Shown piece after piece: positions 25,308 through 33,914 of a DNA stretch of 64,000 bases. Origin of the DNA: Candidatus Synechococcus calcipolaris G9 (GTDB taxonomy: Bacteria; Cyanobacteriota; Cyanobacteriia; Thermosynechococcales; Thermosynechococcaceae); assembly GCF_029582805.1 (NCBI RefSeq), contig NZ_JAKKUT010000008.1, positions 186,001 to 250,000 on the forward strand, written 5' to 3'. Position numbers and translations under genes: made by a program. Below the pieces are notes generated by a model. It was not told the DNA's origin. It searched no databases and worked only from the letters and a program-made list of their open reading frames with translations. Each line of letters opens with the position of its first letter. The stretch's first letter is position 1.

Positions 25308-25407
25308 AGAAATTTAATTGAATCGCAAAAGGGGACTAATCAATAATTTAATTTATACTCAACAAAAATAGCAACTCAGATACATTCACTCAGCACGTTC
25401 AAAGACA

Positions 25408-26277
25408 CTAAGCAAGCTCAAAGACAAAACCTTCATAGTATAGTATCTGGCCATCTTCACTTTTGATGGGCCGGGCACTCTCGCAGATGGTGGCAATGGA
25501 GCCATCGGCTCGGTAGACCTTTGTCGTAAAATTTTTGACCACACCATTTTGGAGCATTTCCGCTTGGTAGGTACTCCAATCCGTCGCGTTGACGTAGGGA
25601 TGCTCAGTGTGATGCTCTAGGTCTGCGAGCCAATCCTCTGCCGTCGCATAGCCGTAGATGCGCGCTAAGGCATTATTGACCTTAAAGTAACGCCCCTCCG
25701 GTGAACTTTGGTAGATGCCCACCACCGCCTCATCAATCATTTGCCGATACTTTTCTTCCGCTGCCTGTAGGGAACCCACTAATTCCCGCCGATCTTCCAC
25801 CACTTCCTGGAGTTGGGCATTTTGCTGCTTCAGTTGGGCATTCCGTTGCCGCAGTTTCCGCTGAAGCTGGGCAATCGTGAGTTGATTTTTGACCCGTGCC
25901 AGAACCTCTGCCTGTTGAAAGGGCTTGGAAACATAGTCGGCCCCACCCGCTTCAAAGGCTTTGACTTTATCAAAGACATCATCGAGGGCACTAATAAAAA
26001 TAACTGGAATGGATTTTGTTTTCGGGTTTTGCTTGAGAATTTGACACACTTCATAGCCATTCATGTCGGGCATCATAATATCTAGCAGAATAATATCTGG
26101 TGGTTCTGCCTCTACGCCCATGAGAGCCATCTGGCCATTAATCGCCATTCGCACCTCGTAGCCCTGGATTTCTAGTAGGGCACTCAGTACCTCTAGGTTT
26201 TCCTGAGTGTCATCCACAATTAATATGTTGCCCGCCGAAGCATCTAATAAGCCAGTTATCATCAGAGGGTCTCCCAA
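25408..26277 (-). CDS. Response regulator with C-terminal PAS domain
   Basis: A 289-aa signalling protein. Receiver domain ~17-130: acidic pair in ILIVDD, phosphoacceptor Asp66 in ILLDIMMPDMNGYE, and Lys118 in YVSKPF. Residues ~133-180 form a Gln/Leu-rich coiled coil. A PAS fold (~180-285) contains VVGIYQSSPEGRYFKVNNALARIYGY and ends YYEGFVFELA. There is no kinase, HTH or GGDEF output, so it probably acts by protein contact or as a shuttle in a multistep relay. A start at the in-frame ATG 26262 is also possible. Neighbours are unrelated metabolic genes. Confidence 0.88.
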   Translation of the reverse strand: MGDPLMITGLLDASAGNILIVDDTQENLEVLSALLEIQGYEVRMAINGQMALMGVEAEPPDIILLDIMMPDMNGYEVCQILKQNPKTKSIPVIFISALDDVFDKVKAFEAGGADYVSKPFQQAEVLARVKNQLTIAQLQRKLRQRNAQLKQQNAQLQEVVEDRRELVGSLQAAEEKYRQMIDEAVVGIYQSSPEGRYFKVNNALARIYGYATAEDWLADLEHHTEHPYVNATDWSTYQAEMLQNGVVKNFTTKVYRADGSIATICESARPIKSEDGQILYYEGFVFELA

Positions 26278-26324
26278 GGTCTTATTGCTTCTACTTTACA
26301 GCGATTTCTTCCATGCGAATCCGG

Positions 26325-27278
26325 TTAATTCGAGCGGGTCTTGAAATCCCGCCAAGGTTGCTTAAAATCAAGCTTATCTAAATCCGATGAAATAATGATA
26401 TGGCCACTGCTAATGGTGATGATCTGATTATGATCTAAACCTAGAGAGTCTAAGCGTAGAAAAAGACGACCCCAGGGATCAATCCCCTGCCCCCAACCTT
26501 GATAGTGGTTTTGCGGTGTGATCACCTGCAACGGGCGATCGCGGAGATAATCACGGTGATTAATTTCAGCTAAAAGCCTCTGGAAACCTGCTGGTGGCTG
26601 CCCCGGGGACAACGTTCTTGTCGATGGTGTTATTGTAGACGGTTGTGTTGTAGATGGCGTGGATAGCTGATTTACCTTGCTTTGTTGCCATTGTATCAAG
26701 GAGATTAGCTCTAGTAAATAGTGACGACATTGGCTGAGCAGGGTTAATTCATCGGGAATCTTGTTGATCACATCACCGAGGCTAATGGCGGTTTTTAGGG
26801 GTATTGGCTCACCATTTACAGAACCAGTATTTGCAGAAACAGGATGCTCTGCTTGGGAAAAATCCACGGAGCAATTACAGCCGATGCCGATTACCAGTCG
26901 GGAGGGACGATCCTCCTGGGCCGCGATCGCCTCAATCAGGAGGCCACAGAGTTTGCGATCCTGAAGCCAAATATCATTGGGCCACTTCAGCCGTAGTCGC
27001 CCCGTCAATTCAGGACATAGATCCTCTAGGGCATAGATGATGGCTAGGGCCGCCCCTAAGCTGATACAACCCAGATAGGGATTGGTGGGTTGATCCACGA
27101 CCAAGCTAGCGGTTAAAACCCCTGGGGGAGAGTACCATTGCCGCCCCCATTGGCCCCGTCCAGCGGTTTGCTGTCGCGTAAAGATCATCCTGCCGTGGGT
27201 GCAGAGCCGTTCCTGCTCGATCGCCCAGGTATTGGTACTGGGGCAGGTGTCCAATGTCCACAGCCAAGGAGGGGTCAT
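26325..27278 (-). CDS. birA: Biotin--[acetyl-CoA carboxylase] ligase (no HTH domain)
   Basis: Activates biotin with ATP and attaches it to the carboxyl carrier protein of acetyl-CoA carboxylase. The 317-aa enzyme has the group I layout without N-terminal HTH: CPSTNTWAIEQ, the biotinyl-AMP loop TAGRGQWGRQWYSPPG, LRLKWPNDIWLQDRKLCGLLIE, and a C-terminal SH3-like cap (GWGQGIDPWGRLFLRLDSLG). Residues ~205-235 are a Ser/Thr/Pro-rich insertion (STTQPSTITPSTRTL) not usual in the family. 47 bp downstream of its stop lies the REC-PAS gene start. Confidence 0.92.
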   Translation of the reverse strand: MTPPWLWTLDTCPSTNTWAIEQERLCTHGRMIFTRQQTAGRGQWGRQWYSPPGVLTASLVVDQPTNPYLGCISLGAALAIIYALEDLCPELTGRLRLKWPNDIWLQDRKLCGLLIEAIAAQEDRPSRLVIGIGCNCSVDFSQAEHPVSANTGSVNGEPIPLKTAISLGDVINKIPDELTLLSQCRHYLLELISLIQWQQSKVNQLSTPSTTQPSTITPSTRTLSPGQPPAGFQRLLAEINHRDYLRDRPLQVITPQNHYQGWGQGIDPWGRLFLRLDSLGLDHNQIITISSGHIIISSDLDKLDFKQPWRDFKTRSN

Positions 27279-27324
27279 GTGATTTTTCCAGGGATATTTC
27301 CAGCCATTCTAGGCGCGAAACCAT

Positions 27325-28146
27325 CTAGAGAATTTTTTCTAGGCCATACACTAGGCGTTGTAATTGAGTGACTTTGCGAATGGCTAGTAAAACTCCAGGC
27401 ATATAACAACTGCGATCGCTGGTGTCGTGGCGTAGGGTATAAATTTGGCCGGGGGCACCAAAAATTACTTCTTGATGGGCAATGAGTCCCGGTAAACGGA
27501 CACTGTGAATGCGAATATTTTCATCGGTGAGGGCCCCCCGCGCCCCAGCTAAATGTTCGGACTCCTTCACCTGAGCAGGGTTGTAGGTTTTGCCCAATTC
27601 TGCCAAAAGCTGGGCGGTTTGGATGGCCGTACCACTGGGAGCATCGGCTTTTTGGTTGTGGTGTAGCTCAATGATTTCCACATGATCAAAATACTGACTG
27701 GCGCGAATGGCCGCCTGTTGCAGCAAAATCATACCAATGGAAAAGTTAGGGGCAATCACACCGCCCATGGTGGCCTTATCGGCAAACTCCGTTAGGTCAT
27801 TGAGTTGGCTCGGACTCAGGCCCGTGGTTCCCACAACCGGGTAAATGCCGTAGGCGATCGCCATCCGCACATTTTCATAGACCGATTCCGGATGGGTAAA
27901 ATCCACCATTACCGCTGTTTTTTTTTCCTGGGCGATCGCAACGCAAATATCCTGAAGCTGGGGATGGATGCCGACCTCGATACTACCGATGCCCGCCACG
28001 TCCCCAATGTCTAACCCTTGCACGGCAGGGTGGCGATCCACAGCACCGTAGAGGGTGAGATCCGCCGCGCCATGGACAGCTTTGACCACTTCCCGGCCCA
28101 TTTTGCCTGCGGCCCCAACAACAATGACAGGTGTGGCTTCACTCAT
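27325..28146 (-). CDS. dapB: 4-hydroxy-tetrahydrodipicolinate reductase
   Basis: NAD(P)H-dependent step of lysine/diaminopimelate synthesis. The 273-aa protein shows the cofactor motif [12 protein letters not shown], then [24 protein letters not shown], and the DapB signature [13 protein letters not shown] (catalytic His and substrate-binding Lys). Length is normal. Lies 46 bp upstream of birA on the same strand; the LRAT-like gene is 19 bp further upstream, also minus. Confidence 0.95.
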   Translation of the reverse strand: MSEATPVIVVGAAGKMGREVVKAVHGAADLTLYGAVDRHPAVQGLDIGDVAGIGSIEVGIHPQLQDICVAIAQEKKTAVMVDFTHPESVYENVRMAIAYGIYPVVGTTGLSPSQLNDLTEFADKATMGGVIAPNFSIGMILLQQAAIRASQYFDHVEIIELHHNQKADAPSGTAIQTAQLLAELGKTYNPAQVKESEHLAGARGALTDENIRIHSVRLPGLIAHQEVIFGAPGQIYTLRHDTSDRSCYMPGVLLAIRKVTQLQRLVYGLEKIL

Positions 28147-28165
28147 CCGTGGTCAACTCCTCTTT

Positions 28166-28621
28166 TTAATCGTTTTGTAGAGAACGGGACAAAAGCCTCT
28201 GGGCAGTTTTGTGATCCCCCTCCGGGGTTAGGTTTGCCAGCCACCACAAAAAACGACTTTGATAACAGCGGGGGCGATCGGTGGTAATTAGGCGGCTGTA
28301 ATGCTCACAGTTCCAAGCGATTAAATTATAATCCCAGTCGGCAAATACCGTAAGGGACATTTTTAAGCGGGCGATCGCCTGATCGGGGGCAACAGCAATG
28401 TCATCCACGCCCGTGACGGGTTGGGCCCAAGGATGCTCGACAGGACGGAGTATCCGGCCCGTATCAAAAATATGGGTATCCGATAGGCCGACACCATAGT
28501 GCCACACGGGATTAGGAAAGCTTTGCCAGGAAACTAATCGCCCATAACGGGAACTGGTGGGCTGCCCTAGGCGATCGATTTGGCAAATTAATGGTTCTAT
28601 TTCATTAACGGAAAGGGCCAT
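28166..28621 (-). CDS. LRAT-like (NlpC/P60 superfamily) protein
   Basis: A 151-aa protein with circularly permuted papain-fold hallmarks of the lecithin:retinol acyltransferase group: VWHYGVGLSDTHIFD (His41 near the N-terminus) and NCEHYSRL (Cys105, NCEHF-like). In that group the Cys forms a thioester and the His is the base; bacterial members are poorly characterised acyltransferases or amidases. The C-terminus RFLWWLANL is amphipathic and may touch membrane. It is 19 bp upstream of dapB on the same strand, so cotranscription is likely. Substrate unknown. Confidence 0.75.
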   Translation of the reverse strand: MALSVNEIEPLICQIDRLGQPTSSRYGRLVSWQSFPNPVWHYGVGLSDTHIFDTGRILRPVEHPWAQPVTGVDDIAVAPDQAIARLKMSLTVFADWDYNLIAWNCEHYSRLITTDRPRCYQSRFLWWLANLTPEGDHKTAQRLLSRSLQND

Positions 28622-28679
28622 AGGCGAAGAAATTGGCTACAAGGAGCGGACTAAAATTTTAGCAGTTCACTGACTCGTT

Positions 28680-28772
28680 TTATTTTGTAGAAAAATTTAT
28701 ATCTGCCACCTTGAGTAATTTTAGCCAGAGTTTAGCGGCAGACATCAGACCGTGCGAGTGACGGATTTTCAT
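28680..28772 (-). other. 30-codon ORF overlapping the dispersed 22-nt repeat
   Basis: An ATG-initiated minus-strand frame of 30 codons contains RHSHGLMSAAKLWLK and ADINFSTK before a TAA. The 22-nt repeat shared with 2868-2889 encodes SAAKLWLK in this copy; at the other locus the same frame is interrupted by TAG. It may be a real micro-gene or a mobile-element remnant. No convincing ribosome site was seen. The remainder of the 28622-28976 gap shows no other gene. Confidence 0.3.
28721..28742. repeat. 22-nt dispersed repeat, copy 2
   Basis: One mismatch from 2868-2889 (core AGAGTTTAGCGGCAGA). TCTGCC at 28702-28707 is an inverted match to the final GGCAGA of this copy, giving a possible stem across the repeat. 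Confidence 0.6.
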
Positions 28773-28976
28773 AGCTCTCTTTAGTCGATGGCGTCAACGT
28801 GCATAATCCACTTTCCTTGGCTAACCCTAGCCCGCAACGGAGTATAGATGGGGTATATAGCTAGGGCCTAATGAGCGGAGAAGATTAAAATCTCGTTGAT
28901 GGAATTTCACCTCAGTGTAAGGTAAAGGTTAATCCCCCTTGGGGGTGTCAGATTGCCGTCGCGAAGAGGAATAGGA

Positions 28977-29999
28977 ATGCTGACTGAGTTGCTTGCCTGG
29001 AGTGTTGCGATCGCCAGCTTAGGGCTGTATTTGTCTGCCTTCTTTCTGCCAGAACTCTACCGTAAGTTTGATCTGGTCAGCAGTGGAGCCGGATTATTTT
29101 TTGCCCTAACCCTATGGGTCTATGGCGATCGCATCCGAGGTGGCCTACTTCTGGGGGAAACAGCGGCAGTGGTGTTGTTGCTTTGGTTTGGCTGGCAGAC
29201 CCTGCAATACCGCTGGCAACTCACCCATGAGGGCGATCGCACCGACACTCAAAAAGCTCGAACCCTCTGGAGCAAGCTAAAGTCTGCGTTACCGGGATCA
29301 AAATCCGACAGTGATGGGGATACGCCCAAAGTAGCCGGAAAAATCGCCGAATTCCTAGGCAGTATTGATCTCGAAAAAATTAAGGGTCAGTTCCAAAAAA
29401 GGGATAAGGATAAAAACGTCACCCCAACCCAAAAGGATGACAGCCCTAGTAAAGCTGAACCCGCCCTGGATGTGACTTCTTCCCCTAGCTTAGACGCTGA
29501 TGCGTGGGGAACTGAACCAGAATCCGCCCCAGAATCTTCAACGGTTACAGCCAGCGAACCCAGTCCTGAACCAACACCTGAAACGACATCTGAGATAGCT
29601 ACAGCAAAGCCAGAGCCATTATCAGACCTTGATCCCGTTCCGGCGATCGATGAAGTCACGTCCGTAGGTGAAGCCGAGCAGTCCCCTGAAACTCTAGAAA
29701 CGACGGAATCCCCAGAATCCCTTGAAACTGCTCCTGCCAACCCCTTAGAAGATGGGGGAGAGATGGAACATAAAGCCATTGACTCACCAGAAGAGGTTTT
29801 TAATGCTGCGGATATATTGGATGATATTCCTGAGCAATCCGATGACGAAGGGGAAGGTAAGTTGGAGCCAACAGTTACCAGTGATGACTTCTCAGAACCA
29901 TCTTTCATCGAAAATATACTATCGGAATCACCCCAGGAATCTGTAGAAGAACAAAAGTCCTCTGACCCTGATTGGCCACCACCAGGGACTGCAATGTAA
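28977..29999 (+). CDS. ycf66: Ycf66-family protein with long acidic tail
   Basis: From the ATG at 28977, which has AGAGGAATAGGA upstream, a 340-aa protein. The N-terminal ~85 residues are the Ycf66 membrane domain: three spans with LLAWSVAIASLGLYLSAFF, SGAGLFFALTLWVYGDR and GETAAVVLLLWFGWQTL. A basic middle (KARTLWSKLKSALPG) is followed by ~230 residues rich in Glu, Ser, Pro and Thr, low-complexity and probably disordered, exposed on one face of the membrane. Plastid Ycf66 lacks such a tail. Function is unknown although the family is conserved in phototrophs. An in-frame TTG upstream at 28953 is rejected. Confidence 0.85.
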   Translation: MLTELLAWSVAIASLGLYLSAFFLPELYRKFDLVSSGAGLFFALTLWVYGDRIRGGLLLGETAAVVLLLWFGWQTLQYRWQLTHEGDRTDTQKARTLWSKLKSALPGSKSDSDGDTPKVAGKIAEFLGSIDLEKIKGQFQKRDKDKNVTPTQKDDSPSKAEPALDVTSSPSLDADAWGTEPESAPESSTVTASEPSPEPTPETTSEIATAKPEPLSDLDPVPAIDEVTSVGEAEQSPETLETTESPESLETAPANPLEDGGEMEHKAIDSPEEVFNAADILDDIPEQSDDEGEGKLEPTVTSDDFSEPSFIENILSESPQESVEEQKSSDPDWPPPGTAM

Positions 30000-30014
30000 A
30001 TGAACGGCATATAA

Positions 30015-31319
30015 ATGGTATTGCAGCAGTGGTCTCGATTCCCATTTACCCTGGTTAAATCTTTAGCCTGCATTATTCTCTGCCTATTTTTGGTCAATTG
30101 TTCTGCTAACCAGGATGTCAATCGTATTGAACTCACCCTTTGGCAAGGGGTTAATCCACCGCCCAATCGTCAAGTATTACAGCAATTAGTCGATCGCTTT
30201 AATCAAGAGCATCCCCAGATTCACGTCAATAGCCTCTATGTGGGTCAGCCGGATCAACAACTGCCGAAAATCCTGGCCGCCGTGGTCGGAAATTCTCCCC
30301 CCGACTTGCTCTGGTACAATCCCACCGTGACTGGCCAATTGGTTAATCTGGGTGCTCTGCGATCTCTGGATGATTGGTGGGCAACAACGCCCCGGCGAAC
30401 TGAAATTACCCCGTCCCTCGCGGAAACCATGACCTACGATGACCATATTTGGTCCGTTCCCTTTGCGGCGAATAATTTAGGAATATTCTATCGTCCCAGT
30501 CTATTTGAGGCCGCGGGAGTTACTCAGCTTCCTAATACCTGGCCAGACCTACAAGCTACGGCCCAAGCCTTAACCACGACGGAGCATCAACGGACAAACC
30601 GCCATGGCATTTTGTTGGCCCTAGGGCAGGGGGATTTTGCCGTCTTTACCTGGCTGCCTTTTTTATGGACTGCGGGCGGAAATTTGGGGGCAACAGCGGC
30701 AACAGCCCATTTAGATACACCAGCGGCGATCGCAGCGATGGAATTTTGGCAAAACCTAATTTCCACAGGAGTAGCCATTCGTTCCCTACCGGAGCGGGGC
30801 TATGAACTCGACAATTTTATCAATAGCCGGGTCGCCATGCAGATTACGGGCCCCTGGACTTTAGCTCAGTTAAACCAATCCGGGATTGATTTTGGTGTCA
30901 TGCCCATCCCCCAGGATCCAGCCCAGGGCGATCGCGCTGCCGCTACGGCATTGGGGGGGGAAAATTTATTTATCTTTAAGTCAACTCCAGAAAAGGAAAC
31001 CGCCGCCCTCCTTTTTGCCGATTATGTCCTCAGCGAAACCTTTCAAACGGATTGGGCCCTGGGTACCGGCTATCTTCCTGCCAATATCCATTCCCTGGAA
31101 AATCCTCGGTATCAAGCCTTTTTAACCGAGAATCCGGTCATTCAAGTTTTTTTAGATCAAATGCCCACCGCGCGATCGCGCCCCCTCTTTCCTGGCTATG
31201 CCCGTTTTTCAGAAAACCTTGGCCGCGCCCTAGAATCAGTCTTAATGGAGCAAAACACTCCCCTAGAGGCCCTAAAAATTGCAGAAAAACACTGGCAATT
31301 AATGCGCCCTAGGCAGTAA
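30015..31319 (+). CDS. Carbohydrate ABC transporter substrate-binding lipoprotein
   Basis: A 434-aa periplasmic binding protein (MalE/UgpB-type). Signal with lipobox LFLVNC-SAN anchors it by lipid-modified Cys29. The mature chain begins IELTLWQGVNPPPNRQVLQQLVDRFNQEHP and contains the typical hinge and domain motifs (SPPDLLWYNPT, WSVPFAANNLGIFYRPSLFEAAG, LGGENLFIFKSTPEKETAALLFADYVLS). The cognate permeases are probably the pair at 55.7-57.5 kb; no ATPase gene for it is in the window. Substrate may be a compatible solute or disaccharide, not determinable here. Confidence 0.88.
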   Translation: MVLQQWSRFPFTLVKSLACIILCLFLVNCSANQDVNRIELTLWQGVNPPPNRQVLQQLVDRFNQEHPQIHVNSLYVGQPDQQLPKILAAVVGNSPPDLLWYNPTVTGQLVNLGALRSLDDWWATTPRRTEITPSLAETMTYDDHIWSVPFAANNLGIFYRPSLFEAAGVTQLPNTWPDLQATAQALTTTEHQRTNRHGILLALGQGDFAVFTWLPFLWTAGGNLGATAATAHLDTPAAIAAMEFWQNLISTGVAIRSLPERGYELDNFINSRVAMQITGPWTLAQLNQSGIDFGVMPIPQDPAQGDRAAATALGGENLFIFKSTPEKETAALLFADYVLSETFQTDWALGTGYLPANIHSLENPRYQAFLTENPVIQVFLDQMPTARSRPLFPGYARFSENLGRALESVLMEQNTPLEALKIAEKHWQLMRPRQ

Positions 31320-31443
31320 CGTGATATAGAAATGCGTTTTCATGCATGGAATGGTTGAACCAAGCCATTTATACTTAGTGAAAACTACCGTTCATGTCCC
31401 CTGAAGTTCCAGCCCCTAAGATTGGCCAGTCTACCCTGATACG

Positions 31444-32238
31444 ATGCTGAGGATACAATCATTGACTGTTCAAAACTCACTCACTCCCGCTGTCCCCCAA
31501 CAGGTTTCTATTTGGGGCTTACCCCTCCATCTCCATGGAGATGCACCCAGTTGGCTATTGGCAACCCAAGCGCAACACCAAGGTTGCCACGTCATTACCT
31601 TAAATGCGGAAATGATTATGCTGGCCCAGAACGTACCTGAATTAGCCGGGGTGATTCAAGAGGCGGAACTAGTTATTCCCGATGGGTCGGGGGTGACATT
31701 TTATCTATGGCTCCATGGCATATCCAGTGAGCGGCTACCGGGGATCGAGTTAGCAGAGTCCCTCCTCCATAAAATTGCAACGGACTATCCATCCCTGGGA
31801 GTCTTTTTCTATGGGGGGGGCCCCGGAATTGCCGAGGAAGCGGCCCAATATTGGCAGAAAACCTTAGCCAACCTGAATATATTGGGAACCCATTGCGGCT
31901 ACCATGGCCCCGAGGATGAGGCACAGTTGAAGGCCACCCTAGCGGATTTACAGCCAGCCCTGATATTGGTTGCCCTAGGCGTGCCCCGTCAGGAATATTG
32001 GATTGCTGCCAATCGTCATCTCTGCCCAGAAGCCATTTGGATTGGGGTTGGTGGTAGTTTGGATATTTGGGCCGGGAACAAGAATCGGGCACCCCGTTGG
32101 CTACGGGATAATCATCTAGAGTGGCTCTATCGCCTCTATCAAGAGCCTTGGCGCTGGCGGCGGATGTTGGCATTGCCAAAGTTTGCTTGGCGTGCGGTCA
32201 AAAGTCGATTTTTCTGGGCCCATGAGGTATCGCCATGA
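31444..32238 (+). CDS. WecB/TagA/CpsF-family glycosyltransferase (GT26)
   Basis: A 264-aa enzyme that transfers a sugar (ManNAc-type in known members) to a lipid-linked acceptor at the membrane. GT26 landmarks: VITLNAEMIMLAQ, VIPDGSGVTFYLWL, LPGIELAESLL, GVFFYGGGPGIAEEAA, LILVALGVPRQEYWI, and WIGVGGSLDIWAGNKNRAPRW (conserved catalytic-region Asp/Arg). The basic C-terminal segment WRWRRMLALPKFAWRAVK could bind membrane. It overlaps ftsE by 4 nt (ATGA), coupling surface-glycan synthesis with the divisome genes. Confidence 0.88.
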   Translation: MLRIQSLTVQNSLTPAVPQQVSIWGLPLHLHGDAPSWLLATQAQHQGCHVITLNAEMIMLAQNVPELAGVIQEAELVIPDGSGVTFYLWLHGISSERLPGIELAESLLHKIATDYPSLGVFFYGGGPGIAEEAAQYWQKTLANLNILGTHCGYHGPEDEAQLKATLADLQPALILVALGVPRQEYWIAANRHLCPEAIWIGVGGSLDIWAGNKNRAPRWLRDNHLEWLYRLYQEPWRWRRMLALPKFAWRAVKSRFFWAHEVSP

Positions 32239-32966
32239 GCCAGGTCGCCCCGGAGCCGATCGCCCCCAACAAAGTTGCTTCGCCCCCCTCGAAGCCAATG
32301 ATTGCCCAATTGACCCAGGTATCTAAGGGGTATGCTGGGCAACATCATTGTTTAGATCAGGTAAGCTTCACGCTCCAATCCGGAGATTTTGTTTTTTTGA
32401 CGGGGCCCTCCGGTTCTGGGAAATCCACCCTCCTGAAACTCCTCTATGGGGCTGAGCGGCCCGATTCCGGATCGGTTTCCGTGGTGGGTCAAGACGTTCA
32501 ATCCCTAGGGGGACGGCAGTTAGCCCTATTGCGACGGCGTTTAGGTATTATTTTCCAAGACTATAAGCTCCTGGGCGATCGCACCGTTGCCGAAAATGTT
32601 GCCTTTGTTCTACAGGTACGGGGAGAAGCGCCGTCAGACATTATGTCACGGGTCAAAAGTGCCCTCAAACTGGTTCGTTTAGCGGACAAAACCGATATGC
32701 GTCCCCCTAGTTTATCCGGGGGAGAACAACAGCGGGTGAGCATTGCCCGGGCCATTGTCGGCGGCCCCCTCTTACTATTGGCGGATGAACCCACCGGCAA
32801 TTTAGATCGGCAGAATGCCATTCAGGTCTTGCGTATTTTGCATGAATTGAACCAACGCGGACTAACCGTATTAGTCACTACCCATGATCTGGAATTAACC
32901 CGTTTATTTAAGCATCGAGTTCTGCAATTAGATCAGGGTAAATTACGTCCCTTAGCCACCCACTAG
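32235..32966 (+). CDS. ftsE: Cell division ATP-binding protein FtsE
   Basis: ATPase of the FtsEX complex, which transmits conformational signals through the membrane to periplasmic wall hydrolases during division. The 243-aa ABC protein has Walker A TGPSGSGKSTLLK, Q-loop in IFQDYKLL, signature LSGGEQQRVSIARAI, Walker B LLLADEPTGNLD and switch His in VTTHD. The N-terminus has ~20 extra residues. A second in-frame Met precedes IAQLTQVSKG, so a shorter start is possible. Followed after 6 bp by ftsX. Confidence 0.94.
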   Translation: MSQVAPEPIAPNKVASPPSKPMIAQLTQVSKGYAGQHHCLDQVSFTLQSGDFVFLTGPSGSGKSTLLKLLYGAERPDSGSVSVVGQDVQSLGGRQLALLRRRLGIIFQDYKLLGDRTVAENVAFVLQVRGEAPSDIMSRVKSALKLVRLADKTDMRPPSLSGGEQQRVSIARAIVGGPLLLLADEPTGNLDRQNAIQVLRILHELNQRGLTVLVTTHDLELTRLFKHRVLQLDQGKLRPLATH

Positions 32967-32972
32967 GAACTC

Positions 32973-33908
32973 ATGTCATCCCGATCCCTACCATTCCCCC
33001 ATTTCTCCCTAGCCTGGGGAAGCCTTCTCTATTTAGCCCAAGAAACTCGCATGGGTCTGGTGCGGGGGGGCTGGCTGAATATAGCGGCTATTTTGGCTGT
33101 CACCGTGGCCCTGTTTTTCTTTGGCCTCGGTTTGCATATCTCCCAACGTTTGGATACCTCCCTGGATCAATTGGGAAGTCGCCTAGAGGTCACCGCCTAC
33201 CTTAAACCTGATGCGGATATGGCCCAGGTGGAGCAACAGGCAGCCCAAATTCCGGATATTGCCGAGGTCACGATGATCGGCCGAGATCGCGCCTGGACTG
33301 AGCTTTTAGTGGATTTAGGCATTGATCCTAGTCAAGACCCCCTCCCCGGTGTCCAGGACAATCCCCTGGTGGATGAACTTAAGCTGCGGGCTAAAACCAG
33401 TGAAACTGTTCCTGAGGTGGCCCAGGCGATCGCCCAGCTCCCTGAGGTGGATTCGGTGCATTACTTGGATCGGGCCCTGGCAAGTATGCAGCGGCTGAGC
33501 CGGAGCTTACAGATCTTTGGCTTAGGAATTATCAGTATTTTAGCCCTGACGGCGATCGCCATGATTGCCACCATTTTGCGCCTATTAGTGATGGTGCGCC
33601 GCCCCGAAATTGAAATTATGGAGCTGGTGGGGGCCACACCGCAGTGGATTCATTTGCCCTTTATTCTTCAAGGGGCAATTTTAGGGGGAAGCGGCGGCAT
33701 TTTGGCCTGGGGAACCATTCGCGTCCTAGAGCAGTCGGTGGTGGGTTGGCTACGGTATCAACAACAACTCCCCCAATTATTGCTCGGCATTCTTGGGGAA
33801 CAGTCCCTGGCGGGCCTTGGGTTTCTGCTTGGATTAACCGGAATAGGCATTATCGTCGGACTAGCGGGCAGCAGCCTTAGCCTAGCCACATTTCGCCAAA
33901 AAGGATAA
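32973..33908 (+). CDS. ftsX: Cell division membrane protein FtsX
   Basis: Membrane partner of FtsE, 311 aa. One N-terminal span (GGWLNIAAILAVTVALFFFGLGL), a periplasmic domain (~70-175) with LEVTAYLKPDADMAQVEQ, then three C-terminal spans including the MacB/FtsX signature region with RRPEIEIMELVGATPQWIHLPF. The periplasmic domain normally docks a wall hydrolase or adaptor; no such partner gene is adjacent. Convergent with argC, 6 bp between stops. Confidence 0.93.
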   Translation: MSSRSLPFPHFSLAWGSLLYLAQETRMGLVRGGWLNIAAILAVTVALFFFGLGLHISQRLDTSLDQLGSRLEVTAYLKPDADMAQVEQQAAQIPDIAEVTMIGRDRAWTELLVDLGIDPSQDPLPGVQDNPLVDELKLRAKTSETVPEVAQAIAQLPEVDSVHYLDRALASMQRLSRSLQIFGLGIISILALTAIAMIATILRLLVMVRRPEIEIMELVGATPQWIHLPFILQGAILGGSGGILAWGTIRVLEQSVVGWLRYQQQLPQLLLGILGEQSLAGLGFLLGLTGIGIIVGLAGSSLSLATFRQKG

Positions 33909-33914
33909 CTTACG

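Noticed and set aside
28931-28946. CCCCCTT-GGGGG hairpin before ycf66 as a terminator
   Set aside because: The two arms leave almost no loop and no T-run follows; it is too weak to annotate.
29387-30166. 259-aa minus-strand frame rich in Ser and Gly
   Set aside because: It is antisense to the low-complexity acidic tail of ycf66 and the start of the binding-protein gene; composition simply mirrors Glu/Pro/Ser codons, with no domain and no ribosome site.
31673-32179. 168-aa minus-strand frame inside the GT26 gene
   Set aside because: Shadow of a gene with clear GT26 motifs on the plus strand.
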